Source: Leptolyngbya sp. FACHB-8 (GTDB taxonomy: Bacteria; Cyanobacteriota; Cyanobacteriia; Elainellales; Elainellaceae). From it: a stretch of DNA of 64,000 bases. The first letter of the stretch is position 1; every line of letters begins with the position of its first letter. The stretch lies in the NCBI RefSeq assembly GCF_014695575.1, contig NZ_JACJOO010000052.1, forward strand, positions 1 through 64,000, in the 5' to 3' direction. Below, piece by piece: positions 53,151-61,925 of the stretch. The translations under genes were made by a program, and so were the position numbers. The notes below the pieces were generated by a model, which saw nothing but the letters and a program-made list of their open reading frames with translations, made no database searches and had not been told where the DNA came from.

Positions 53151-53205
53151 GACTTACGCATGGTTGTGTGGTGTGCGAGGTTCACCACACAACCATGCGT
53201 AAGTC
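53151..53205. repeat. 23-bp perfect inverted repeat, family D relative
   Basis: Arms 53151-53173 and 53183-53205 begin and end with GACTTACGC/GCGTAAGTC, the terminal repeats of the mobile element at 36799-36889. The central sequence differs. Confidence 0.85.
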
Positions 53206-53285
53206 CTAATTGAGTGGGGCGGCTTATGAATCTTAACGACGGTGGGGAGTAGAGGTGGTAATCTAAAGATTGCTTAACGAGTGAA

Positions 53286-53405
53286 TTCGGTTCTAGTGGG
53301 GCTCAGCCACTAGAAGCAATGGGGAAAATTCGGTGCGAATCCGATGCTGTCCCGCAACTGTGATGGGCTTTTGACGCTCTAAGCCAGGATGCCCGCCGAA
53401 CCTTT
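53286..53405 (+). promoter_or_regulatory. Cobalamin riboswitch
   Basis: Contains the class hallmarks in order: a GGTTCTAGTGG stem, AAGCAATGGGGAAAATTCGGTG, CCGATGCTGTCCCGCAACTGTGA split around the B12-box core, and AAGCCAGGATGCCCGCC; GGTTC and GAACC close P1. It lies 45 bp upstream of cbtB and should repress it when B12 is plentiful. Confidence 0.93.
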
Positions 53406-53449
53406 TATGCCTGTCAGCGTCCTGTCAACCAATCTGCGAGGTACAGAGC

Positions 53450-53635
53450 ATGGTCAATACAGCTTCAGTCTGGAAACGTACACAACAAATTACGCTGTCT
53501 CTTCCTGTGCAAGCAAGTCTGCTTACCGGGTTGTGTATGTTAACCCTGTGGACGTTCTACTTCTCGACCTATCCTCCTGCCCACAATGCCGTCCACCAGA
53601 CCCGCCACGATACGTTGGGCGTAGCGTGCCACTAG
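53450..53635 (+). CDS. cbtB: CbtB-like cobalt transport accessory membrane protein
   Basis: 61 aa. One membrane helix (about 20-40) followed by a His-rich tail AHNAVHQTRHDTLGVACH, the CbtB signature. CbtB normally partners CbtA, a multi-span protein, in B12-regulated cobalt uptake; no CbtA-like gene follows here. GAGG 8 nt before the ATG. Directly under the cobalamin riboswitch and ended by a hairpin at 53731. Confidence 0.85.
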   Translation: MVNTASVWKRTQQITLSLPVQASLLTGLCMLTLWTFYFSTYPPAHNAVHQTRHDTLGVACH

Positions 53636-53730
53636 GGTTTGGCTGAAAAGTTGTTTTCTCGTGTGCGAAGGGCACGAAAGAATAGCCTTTCTAGCTAACT
53701 TTACGTCTAGGCTCATGGGTTGAATTTAGG

Positions 53731-53763
53731 AAGTCGCAGTTCTCTAAGAACTGCGACTTTTAA
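53731..53763 (+). terminator. Intrinsic terminator after cbtB
   Basis: 12-bp perfect stem (53731-53742 with 53748-53759) followed by TTTTAA. About 95 bp past the cbtB stop, separating it from the next gene. Confidence 0.75.
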
Positions 53764-53875
53764 GGTTCGATCGCCTTTGGGCAGGCGACGCTCGCAACAT
53801 AAATTCTGGTGCAGCACATGGGTCGGCTGAACGATAGCCTAACGATTCAGTTATCAAGCTTTCTGGCGTAGTTCT

Positions 53876-55021
53876 ATGAGATTTGCTAAATATTTTGGAT
53901 TGTTCCTGGTAGCCAATGCTGCCAGTCTATTGTGTTGGCTATGGAGCTCGTCAATCGCTGTATCCCAATCTACCCTACAGTTACAGACAACGCCGCCCCT
54001 AAATCAGGTCATTCCGGCAACGGAGCCCGTGCAATTGACGTTGCAGGCTATGAACGCCCAGCAACAACCGCTGACGGATGCTAAGATACAGCTCCGCTTG
54101 TTAGCCCCGGCGAAAACGCCCTGGCTATCATCTGATTTCCCCATTGTGGAAGGGACGACATTGTTGGATATGGAGGCGATCGCCCCATCGGGCACCCTCC
54201 AGTTTGAACAAACTCTACCCATTCGGGGTACTTATTATCTGGAGGCAAAGGTCACACCCCAACGCGCTGGGGATTTTGAACCCGTCGAGCAGACCCTGTC
54301 ATTCTCAGTACCTGAAAATCCTGTAAAGTACCGCAACGTCGCTATTTTGGCGGCTATTTTACTGGTAGCAGGTTTGGGAAGCGGTTGGGTGCTAGGCGGT
54401 GATCAGTCTCTGCAAGATGGCGAGATGGCCCCTAGGCCTGTGCGTATGTTGTTGAGTGGGGGATGCGTGGTGGCGATCGCCATTCTGCTGGTGATCAACA
54501 TCAGTGCGGAGCTGACAGAGCACCATGACCATGCCAGCACGGCTTCAGCTTCCATCCCTGCCACCCAAACATCTGAAGGAATTCAAGTGGAATTGTCGGG
54601 CGATACCCTGGCTATGGTCGGGCAACTCGCTCCCCAGACCGTGCAAGTTACCGATGCAACAACAAAAATCCCGCTTACTGATGTTGCCGTAAAAATCCAA
54701 ATTAATTCTCTGGAGCACAATGAGCGGGTTTTCACATTTGAAGGTTTTCCGGATGCAACGGGTCAGTTGACGTGGCAACCACAATTTTTTGATGGCGCGC
54801 CTCACCAGGTGATCGCAACTGTCTTACCAGGCAACTTCTCTCGCTCTTTCCAACCGATTCAAGTTGCCCATGAAGTAGACGTTCATGGGGTTGCGCCACC
54901 TCTCTATATCCGTTTTATTACGTTGATTTATTTCACGGCTATCTTTGTTGCGGCTTTAATCGGAGGGCTATTTCTGCGTCGTCGACACAGTTCACAACCC
55001 TTCCACTCATCCGTTGTTTGA
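53876..55021 (+). CDS. Membrane protein with two FixH/YtkA-like beta-sandwich domains
   Basis: 381 aa. Signal peptide or anchor (about 8-30), beta-sandwich 1 (about 32-148), membrane helices at about 153-174 and 191-212, a short HEHHDH-like His cluster (EHHDHAS), beta-sandwich 2 (about 225-335) and a C-terminal helix (about 343-366) with RRRH. The domains resemble those of the His-rich lipoprotein encoded upstream on the other strand. I do not recognise a named family. Location after the B12 riboswitch and cbtB suggests a cobalt- or copper-related envelope role (inference). Confidence 0.7.
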   Translation: MRFAKYFGLFLVANAASLLCWLWSSSIAVSQSTLQLQTTPPLNQVIPATEPVQLTLQAMNAQQQPLTDAKIQLRLLAPAKTPWLSSDFPIVEGTTLLDMEAIAPSGTLQFEQTLPIRGTYYLEAKVTPQRAGDFEPVEQTLSFSVPENPVKYRNVAILAAILLVAGLGSGWVLGGDQSLQDGEMAPRPVRMLLSGGCVVAIAILLVINISAELTEHHDHASTASASIPATQTSEGIQVELSGDTLAMVGQLAPQTVQVTDATTKIPLTDVAVKIQINSLEHNERVFTFEGFPDATGQLTWQPQFFDGAPHQVIATVLPGNFSRSFQPIQVAHEVDVHGVAPPLYIRFITLIYFTAIFVAALIGGLFLRRRHSSQPFHSSVV

Positions 55022-55075
55022 TCCATTTTTGGCAAACTCTCAAGAAATTCAAAGCTTCTTTTATATAGCTACAGC

Positions 55076-55116
55076 CAGAAGCAGGAGTGGTGGCTTTGCG
55101 AGCACTCCTGCTTCTG
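55076..55116. terminator. 14-bp hairpin between convergent genes
   Basis: CAGAAGCAGGAGTG (55076-55089) with CACTCCTGCTTCTG (55103-55116). It ends two bases before the stop of the minus-strand kinase gene. Confidence 0.65.
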
Positions 55117-55117
55117 T

Positions 55118-57541
55118 TTACTCAGTTTCATGCAGGGTAGATTGCCGCATAACGGGCAATTTTACCGTCAGGATGGCACCTTGATTCTCTCCCAAACTCT
55201 CTGCTTTAACGGTTCCCCCATGTAATTCCACAATTTGCCGCACGATCGCCAACCCTAACCCTAATCCACCATATTGGCGAGTCATCGAGCCGTCTTCCTG
55301 CCGAAAATACTCAAATGCGTATGGCAGGAATTGAGCATGAATCCCCTTTCCGGTATCAATCACCCGAATTTGCGCACAATCTTTAATTTGCTTGAGTTCA
55401 ATGGTGACTTTTCCGCCATTAGGGGTGAACTTGACCGCATTCATCAGCAGGTTCCATAGAACCTGTTGTAAACGGGCTGCATCGCCAAAAACGGGGGCGA
55501 TCGCTGAATCAGCATCAAACCTGATTTGTATAGTCTTCGCTTCCGCAGCTAATCGTACGCTTTCGATTGCAGCCGAAATGATAAAGGGTAAGCTCACGGA
55601 AGCTGCCCTTAACGACAACCGACCCCGCATGATGCGGGAAGTGTCAAGCAGGTCTTCGACCAGTTGTGATTGTAGTTTGGCGCTGCGCTCGATCGTTTTT
55701 AATGCCTCAATTTGCCGCTCTGGGTCGAGTTTGCCGCTTTGTAGTAGCTTCGTCCAGCCTAGAATTGGGCTCAGAGGCGATCGCAGCTCATGGGAAAGAA
55801 TGGCTAGAAACTCATCTTTAAGGCGGCTAGCCGCTTCAGCAGCCTCCCGTGCAACCTTTTCCCGATGGAGGAGTTGTTCACGCTCCTGTTCAGCTCGTTT
55901 GCGATCGCTAACATCCTGGAAGACCGCAGCAGCCCGGTGACTGTCGCCATCACCAACCTTGAAGACATAGACATCGAACCAAGCCTTCAGGGGTTCTGCA
56001 TATAACTCTCGGCGTTCGCTAACCCCCGTCTGAACGACCCTACCCAGAGTCTCCCACCAATGGGCTTCGTAGCTTGGATCAAGATCACGCAATCGTTTCC
56101 CAACAAAATTGAATCCGACGAGCCGCCGTGCTACAGGATTTGCCTCTACATAAAGCACATCAACTGGGCGATCGCTCTCGTCAAACACGACATCTGCCAG
56201 GAAATAGCCCTCGTCGATGGAATTGAATAGCATCCGGTACTTTGCTTCCGATTCCCGGAGAGCAGCTTCAGCTCGAAGGCATTCAATCTGATTCCAAATT
56301 CGTGCAGCTAACTCGCGCATCAATTCAATTTCGTCACAGCGCCAGTTGTGCGGCTCCCGATGATAGACGCCAAGCGTAAATTTCCACTCATTTTCGTGGA
56401 AAATTGGAACGTTAATGAATGAACCAATGTTCAAATCTGCAAAGCGTTCTGCGGCTGCAATGCGCGAGTCTGTTGTGACATCATGCACGACAATCGTTTG
56501 TCTGGCTTTCGCAGTCTGGTGAAATTCGTCCGTAACCAACTCTGGTAGGGAATAAATACCCGCTAAACCAGGGACGTCATCTTGGTGCCATTCGTCATAA
56601 ACCACTGCTTTGTTGGCTTCAGTATTCATGTCAACGAAGGCACAAAATGAAATAGTGAGATAGCGATGGAGCTGTTCCCCCACGGCTTGAATAACATCCT
56701 TAACCTGGGTGGTCTCAACCAGGCTCTGACTTACCTGGGCAAGAAATTCAGCATTCAGTTCGACGCGCTTGAACTCGGTAATGTCTTGAATCAGGGCGGC
56801 GGTGCGAAGGGGTTGCCCGGCCGCATTGCGAATAATCGTACCCGTTACCAGCACCCACACGATACGGCCATCTTTACGAACGTAGCGTTTCTCCGCCTGG
56901 TAATCACTAGCCTTGCCTTCCAGTAAGTTTTTGTAACGTTGGTGATCGCGATCGCGATCTTCAGGGTGGTTCAAGTCATCCACAGTAAGCGCTAGCAATT
57001 CAGCCTCGCTGTAACCTGTGATCGCGCATAGGGCGGCATCCACCCGCAGGAAGCGACGGGTTATGGCATCTGCTTGAGCCTTGCCGACACTATTAACATT
57101 GAAGATGGCCCGAAAGTCTTCCTCCCGTTCGCGCAAGAGTGCCTCTGCCTGCTGTTGTTCATGCTGTGCTTGCTTTGCCCGCAATACTCGCTGCACACAC
57201 GGAACTAACCGTTCTAAACGATGCTTCAGGATAAACCCTGCAGCGCCGGCTTCCAGTGCGTCGATGGCTGTTGATTCGCTGACCCGATCTGTGACAAAGA
57301 TCAGTGGAGTTTCAGGGCAACTATGACGGGCAATTTCTAATGTAGAACCACCCTCTAAATCGGGTAATTCATGATTTGCTAAAATTAAGTCGAACTCATC
57401 TGTTTTTAACGCATTAATAAACTCAGTATGAGTGTTTACCCACAACAGCTTATAGTTCAATTCGCTTGCTGTTAACGTGGCTTTTACCACTTCTGCATCA
57501 GCTAAATTAACTTCAAGTAGAAGAATGTGAAAGGCAGACAT
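55118..57541 (-). CDS. PAS/GAF sensor histidine kinase with degenerate receiver
   Basis: 807 aa, soluble. Order: receiver-like domain (1-120), PAS/PAC (about 140-255), GAF (about 275-415), PAS (about 425-545), HisKA with ILSHELRSPLSPI, and HATPase_c (NLLMNAVKFTPNGG, DTGKGI, GLGLGLAI). In the receiver the acidic pair is changed (LLEVNLAD) and the phospho-acceptor Asp is Asn in LILANHELPD, so it is probably an unphosphorylatable docking domain. Cytoplasmic sensor of unknown signal. Divergent from the CMD gene. Confidence 0.93.
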   Translation of the reverse strand: MSAFHILLLEVNLADAEVVKATLTASELNYKLLWVNTHTEFINALKTDEFDLILANHELPDLEGGSTLEIARHSCPETPLIFVTDRVSESTAIDALEAGAAGFILKHRLERLVPCVQRVLRAKQAQHEQQQAEALLREREEDFRAIFNVNSVGKAQADAITRRFLRVDAALCAITGYSEAELLALTVDDLNHPEDRDRDHQRYKNLLEGKASDYQAEKRYVRKDGRIVWVLVTGTIIRNAAGQPLRTAALIQDITEFKRVELNAEFLAQVSQSLVETTQVKDVIQAVGEQLHRYLTISFCAFVDMNTEANKAVVYDEWHQDDVPGLAGIYSLPELVTDEFHQTAKARQTIVVHDVTTDSRIAAAERFADLNIGSFINVPIFHENEWKFTLGVYHREPHNWRCDEIELMRELAARIWNQIECLRAEAALRESEAKYRMLFNSIDEGYFLADVVFDESDRPVDVLYVEANPVARRLVGFNFVGKRLRDLDPSYEAHWWETLGRVVQTGVSERRELYAEPLKAWFDVYVFKVGDGDSHRAAAVFQDVSDRKRAEQEREQLLHREKVAREAAEAASRLKDEFLAILSHELRSPLSPILGWTKLLQSGKLDPERQIEALKTIERSAKLQSQLVEDLLDTSRIMRGRLSLRAASVSLPFIISAAIESVRLAAEAKTIQIRFDADSAIAPVFGDAARLQQVLWNLLMNAVKFTPNGGKVTIELKQIKDCAQIRVIDTGKGIHAQFLPYAFEYFRQEDGSMTRQYGGLGLGLAIVRQIVELHGGTVKAESLGENQGAILTVKLPVMRQSTLHETE

Positions 57542-57874
57542 TTTACTATTCTGTCAATTTAAAGCGGTACAGTTTTCGTACCTTTAGAAATGCTTATCAT
57601 GTTCCCCAGGTGATCAATAGAATCTTTGGATTGACATTGCAGTAGGAAACCCATCAAGCATAACGTTGCACTGACAAATGAGGAAACCTATCAATCTGAA
57701 GAAAAGCTTCAGATTAAAGAGTATTTCTAAATAGCGGTATGAAATAATATGGGGCCATTGGTCCTCACACCATTTCATCACGCTATTTAAAAACGGAATT
57801 AACTTAGCTCCTTCCCAGATCTAAGGTCGGGGTTGTAAATTGGCTGAACCGCCCTATTATTGGAGGCTTCAAAC
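57542..57874. other. Gap upstream of the CMD-arsS pair
   Basis: 333 bp without a gene. Holds a small CTGAAG/CTTCAG hairpin near 57699 and an imperfect long inverted repeat (57728-57745 with 57772-57789). Promoter region of the arsenosugar pair. Confidence 0.5.
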
Positions 57875-58207
57875 ATGGATCAGTACTATAAGCCGGAGCA
57901 TCTTGCTCAGTTCGCTCAGGTGGGCGAAGGAAATCCAGAGCTGGCTAAAAAGTTCTTTGATTACTATGGTGCTGTATTCGCTGAAGGAGCCTTATCAGTA
58001 CGTGAAAAAGCATTGATTGCGCTGGCCGTTTCCCACACAGTGCAATGCCCCTATTGCATTGATGCTTACAGCAAAGAATGTCTTCAGCAGGGCGCTGATC
58101 TTGAACAGATGACAGAGGCATTACATGTAGCAACCGCCATTAGAGGGGGGGCTTCCCTCGTTCATGGAATGCAAATGCTAGACCATGTGAAACAGTTAGC
58201 TATGTAA
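57875..58207 (+). CDS. Carboxymuconolactone-decarboxylase/AhpD-like protein, arsenosugar-associated
   Basis: 110 aa. All-helical AhpD-like fold with redox motif CPYC in VQCPYCIDAYSKEC and a following conserved His region, the peroxidase-like family found beside ArsS in arsenosugar biosynthesis loci. GGAGG 8 nt upstream fixes ATG 57875. Followed by arsS at 195 bp with a hairpin between. Predicted role: redox partner or peroxidase in organoarsenical metabolism; the exact reaction is not known to me. Confidence 0.82.
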   Translation: MDQYYKPEHLAQFAQVGEGNPELAKKFFDYYGAVFAEGALSVREKALIALAVSHTVQCPYCIDAYSKECLQQGADLEQMTEALHVATAIRGGASLVHGMQMLDHVKQLAM

Positions 58208-58225
58208 TTAGAGCGCGTTCTAAAT

Positions 58226-58281
58226 CCTGCTGAAAGGGCTTTTTATGCGTGAAGCGCACGGAAAAACGCCTTTGAAGCAGG
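58226..58281. repeat. Imperfect hairpin between CMD and arsS genes
   Basis: CCTGCTGAAAGG..TTTTT arm with AAAAACGCCTTTGAAGCAGG, centre GCGTGAAGCGCAC. Several mismatches; a decayed member of the hairpin population. Confidence 0.6.
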
Positions 58282-58401
58282 CTTAGGCATTTCTAGACGC
58301 AGTTGCGCAACCGTAGTATGAGGGTTGGTGCAGCGCAAATGCCGCACCGCTCATATTCCGGTTATTGAACTGAATTGATACTAAGGTGGAAAATTTTTGT
58401 A

Positions 58402-59544
58402 ATGCCTGAGCTCACGCAACCCGCCTCGTTCTCGGCCCATGTAGAAGTAGACCTCACCACAGAAGCCGCAGGGCCAAAGCCGACGACATCGCTCCATCGC
58501 AGGCAAGCGCCATTGGCTGACCCCCATCATCAGCTTCAAACCCTGGCAGCCCTGGATTTGTCTCATACACCCCATGGAGGGAATTTTGGGCAGGCGATCG
58601 CCCAAGCCGGTTGGACAGCTCTATCCCCTGCCAAACTCGAGATTTTTCAAATTAATGTAGGCAAGCTCTGCAACATGACCTGCCGCCACTGCCATGTAGA
58701 TGCTGGCCCTGACCGCACCCAGGAGAACATGGATCGCGAGACAATCGACGCCTGCTTACGGGCTCTCGATCAAACCGAAGCCCATACCGTAGACATTACA
58801 GGAGGAGCCCCAGAATTAAATCCGCACTTTCGCTATCTAGTTGAGGAGTGTGTTAATCGAGGCAAGCATGTGATCGATCGCTGTAACCTCACGGTGCTGT
58901 TGCTACCGCGCATGCAAGATTTACCGCAATGGCTGGCTGATCAGGGTGTTGAGGTTGTTTGTTCCTTGCCGCACTACCGAAGACTAAACACCGATAACCA
59001 ACGAGGGTCAGGCACCTTCGAGAAATCTATCGGAGCCTTGCGTCGTTTAAATGAAGTGGGGTATGGCAAGGGAGATCCGAAGCGGAGGCTGACGCTCATG
59101 TCCAATCCGGTCGGTGCCTTTTTGGCGAGCAGTCAGGCCAAGATGGAGCAGGAATGGAAAACGGGATTAATGCAGCATCAAGGGGTCAGTTTCGATCGCC
59201 TGATTACACTCAACAATATGCCCATTTCACGCTATTTGGAATGGCTGGAGCAATCTGGCAATCTCCAACGGTATATGGAATTGCTGGTCAACTCATTCAA
59301 CCCAACAACCATTTCTGGTTTGATGTGCCGCAATACGCTGTCTATCTCATGGGATGGGCGATTGTATGATTGTGACTTCAACCAGATGCTGGAGTTAGAG
59401 ATCCATTCACCGCATCAACAGCGCCCTCACATTCGGGATTTCAATGCTCAATGGCTTACGCAACGAAACATTGTAATAAATCGTCATTGCTTCGGCTGTA
59501 CCGCTGGGGCTGGTAGTTCTTGTGGTGGGGCAATTGATGCCTAG
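58402..59544 (+). CDS. arsS: Arsenosugar biosynthesis radical SAM protein ArsS
   Basis: 380 aa from ATG 58402 (AAGGTGGA upstream). Radical-SAM cluster Cys in KLCNMTCRHCHVD (CxxxCxxC), DITGGAPELNP glycine-rich loop, and the C-terminal DUF3641-type Cys cluster (LMCRNTLS, YDCDFNQML, HCFGCTAGAGSSCGG). ArsS builds the arsenosugar precursor by a radical step on dimethylarsinous acid. No selenocysteine codon is needed; all positions are Cys. A 35-residue variable N-terminus precedes the conserved region. No arsM methyltransferase lies in this window. Confidence 0.92.
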   Translation: MPELTQPASFSAHVEVDLTTEAAGPKPTTSLHRRQAPLADPHHQLQTLAALDLSHTPHGGNFGQAIAQAGWTALSPAKLEIFQINVGKLCNMTCRHCHVDAGPDRTQENMDRETIDACLRALDQTEAHTVDITGGAPELNPHFRYLVEECVNRGKHVIDRCNLTVLLLPRMQDLPQWLADQGVEVVCSLPHYRRLNTDNQRGSGTFEKSIGALRRLNEVGYGKGDPKRRLTLMSNPVGAFLASSQAKMEQEWKTGLMQHQGVSFDRLITLNNMPISRYLEWLEQSGNLQRYMELLVNSFNPTTISGLMCRNTLSISWDGRLYDCDFNQMLELEIHSPHQQRPHIRDFNAQWLTQRNIVINRHCFGCTAGAGSSCGGAIDA

Positions 59545-59587
59545 AAGGTCTTTGCGGAGTTGATTTTCTGTGCGTTATGCCTACTCG

Positions 59588-59680
59588 CATCTTGCACATT
59601 TCTAAAACCAAACTCTAGTGGCCCTATTTTTTGTGCATGGAGCGCACGAAAAATAGAGCTACTAGAGTATATGCAAGATC
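59588..59680. repeat. Imperfect nested hairpin after arsS
   Basis: Outer ATCTTGCA/TGCAAGAT and inner ACTCTAGT/ACTAGAGT pairs around a T-rich stem. 44 bp past the arsS stop. The remaining gap to 59862 shows no gene. Confidence 0.6.
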
Positions 59681-59862
59681 TGAACTCATCAAGAATTAGC
59701 TCTGCTTCATTAGGAATAAGGAGAAAAATTGCTCTAAACAAATGGGTTGATTAAAGCTACCTATTTAGTGAGTTACTACACGTTTCCAAAGGGCGATGAA
59801 ATATATACTAGGTTCTTTATTCTAAGGAGTAGTGTTACTAGAATTTTTGTGCCGAGGTACGT

Positions 59863-61740
59863 GTGGACCGCGATCAGCTCAGTCAGCAGGTAGGAACCCT
59901 AAGCGAGCGGGTTAGACGGCTGTTGCATCAGGCTTATTCGAGTCTGTTGCAACAGCCTGAACCGCAGCAAGTATCGTTCTTTCCGGGCATCTTAGAAGAG
60001 CTGGGAAACTCGATGGAAGAGTTGCAAGTATCCCAGGAGTTTTTGCATCAACAAAATGAAGAATTGGCTGCAGCTTATGAAGCGTTGGCAGCGGAACAAC
60101 GGCGTTATCAGGAATTGTTTGAGTTTGCCCCCGATGGTTATTTAATAACCGATACTGAAGGTAAAATTCAGGAAGCAAATCGGGCCGCTAGTACGTTACT
60201 CAATGTGCCGCAGAAATATCTGGTGGGGAAACCTCTGGCTATCTATGTCCCGGAAAAAGAGCGCCAGGATTTTCGTAGCCAGCTAGCCCAAATGCCCCAG
60301 GTTGAGCGGTTGCAGGAATGGACTGTGTGCTTACAGCCGCGTCACAAACACCCCTTTCATGCTGCTTTAACGGTCACAACAGTTTTTGATTCTCGGGGCA
60401 ATGTTGTCTCTCTGCGCTGGCTGGTGCGCGACATTAGCGATCGCAAACAGTTGGAAGAGGCCGAGTTGCGTGCGGCCTTAGCAGAGATGACAAACCAGGC
60501 ATTGGAAAATGAAATTGCCCAGCGCAAACTACTAGAAGGAGAGTTGCGACGACAGGCAGAAGCCCTGACCGAGGCGAACAACTTGAAGGATGAATTCCTG
60601 GCAATTGTTTCCCATGAATTGCGATCGCCTCTCAATGCCATTCTGGGCTTTTCCCAAATGCTTCGTACGCGTCGGTTTGACGAGGCGATGTCCTGTCGCG
60701 CCCTCGAAACCATTGAGCGCAATGCCCGAGCTCAGGCGCAACTGGTAGAAGACTTGTTGGACATTTCGCGTATTGTACGAGGCAAATTGACCCTTAGTGT
60801 TCAGCCTGTCAATTTGGTTGATGTAGTTGAGGCGGTCATTGACTCGGTAAAACTGGCAGCTACCGCTAAGGGAATTGATATTCAATCGGAATTGGATGAG
60901 TCTGCCATGGTGTCTGGGGATGGCGATCGCCTACAACAGGTGCTCTGGCATCTGCTGACGAACGCCATCAAATTCACCCCCAGAGCCGGGCGGATTGATG
61001 TTCGATTAAAGCGAGAGGCTTCCTCTGCCGTTATGGAGGTTAGCGATACTGGGCAAGGCATTCATCCCGACTTTTTACCCTATGTATTTGAGCGTTTTCG
61101 CCAGGAGGAACAGGCAAAAACGCGGCACCACGGAGGTTTGGGGATCGGCTTGTCTATTGTGCGGCAACTAGTGGAACTGCATGGGGGAACGGTTCAGGTC
61201 TACAGTCCTGGGGAAGGGCAAGGTACAACATTTACGATTCGGTTACCGTTGATGAGGGCTACCTCTGAGCATGAGGAGCCGCAATGGCCGATCCCTGAAG
61301 ACTTTTCGGATGAGGATGCTCAGACAAGTTTGAAGAATGTGTCTGTACTTGTGGTAGATGATGAAACGGATGACCGTGAACTGCTAAAGATTGTATTGGA
61401 ATGCGCGGGCGCTCACGTCAAAGCCGTTGGCTCCGTTGATGAAGCGCTGCAAGCAATCCATCAGTCACAACCCGATGTGCTTGTTAGTGATGTGCGAATG
61501 CCCGATCAGGATGGTTACAGCCTGATTCGCCAGCTTCGCTCTATTCCCATTGAGCAAATTCGCCAGATTCCCGCGATCGCCCTCACCGCTTATTCTCCTG
61601 ACGAAAACTCCAGAAAGGCAATGACGGAAGGGTATCAGCTTTATCTGCCAAAACCCATTGAACCGGATGCTTTAGTGGCGGCGATCGCCAGCCAACTGAA
61701 CGCGGGCGCTTTTATGCATCCTCTCGAGACTGAAGAATAG
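59863..61740 (+). CDS. Hybrid PAS histidine kinase with C-terminal receiver
   Basis: 625 aa, GTG start with GAGG 6 nt upstream. N-terminal helical region, PAS domain (about 80-195), HisKA with IVSHELRSPLNAI, HATPase_c (HLLTNAIKFTPRAG, DTGQGI, GIGLSIVRQL), then a linker and receiver (about 490-615) with VVDDE, phospho-acceptor Asp in LVSDVRMPD and Lys in LPKPIEP, so the receiver is intact. No membrane segment. The kinase core is close to that of the 55118-57541 protein. Followed by two hairpin elements. Confidence 0.93.
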   Translation: MDRDQLSQQVGTLSERVRRLLHQAYSSLLQQPEPQQVSFFPGILEELGNSMEELQVSQEFLHQQNEELAAAYEALAAEQRRYQELFEFAPDGYLITDTEGKIQEANRAASTLLNVPQKYLVGKPLAIYVPEKERQDFRSQLAQMPQVERLQEWTVCLQPRHKHPFHAALTVTTVFDSRGNVVSLRWLVRDISDRKQLEEAELRAALAEMTNQALENEIAQRKLLEGELRRQAEALTEANNLKDEFLAIVSHELRSPLNAILGFSQMLRTRRFDEAMSCRALETIERNARAQAQLVEDLLDISRIVRGKLTLSVQPVNLVDVVEAVIDSVKLAATAKGIDIQSELDESAMVSGDGDRLQQVLWHLLTNAIKFTPRAGRIDVRLKREASSAVMEVSDTGQGIHPDFLPYVFERFRQEEQAKTRHHGGLGIGLSIVRQLVELHGGTVQVYSPGEGQGTTFTIRLPLMRATSEHEEPQWPIPEDFSDEDAQTSLKNVSVLVVDDETDDRELLKIVLECAGAHVKAVGSVDEALQAIHQSQPDVLVSDVRMPDQDGYSLIRQLRSIPIEQIRQIPAIALTAYSPDENSRKAMTEGYQLYLPKPIEPDALVAAIASQLNAGAFMHPLETEE

Positions 61741-61758
61741 AGTCAGAGCTTGTACCTC

Positions 61759-61822
61759 TCTAAAAGTCAGGATCATTGTTTTCGTTACTTCGCAGTGAAA
61801 AACAATGATCCTGACTTTTAGA
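61759..61822. repeat. 25-bp inverted repeat
   Basis: Arms 61759-61783 and 61797-61822 with a one-base bulge; centre GTTACTTCGCAGT. Between convergent kinase genes. Confidence 0.85.
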
Positions 61823-61825
61823 AAG

Positions 61826-61917
61826 CATTAGTTCGGACAGTTTTTCTGAAACCCTTGATTTTGCGTGCGCGAAGCGCACGCAAAATCAAGGGTTTCAGAA
61901 AAACTGTCCAGAGTATT
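61826..61917. repeat. Hairpin element family B, copy 2
   Basis: 36-bp perfect inverted repeat (61835-61870 with 61874-61909), loop GAA, flanks CATTAGT and CAGAGTATT identical to copy 1 at 44395-44486. Internal differences from copy 1 occur in paired positions of both arms. Confidence 0.9.
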
Positions 61918-61925
61918 GAGAAAGG

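Noticed and set aside
53389-53646. Open frame overlapping cbtB in another frame
   Set aside because: It starts inside the riboswitch and lacks features; cbtB in the adjacent frame has a Shine-Dalgarno and a recognisable family signature.
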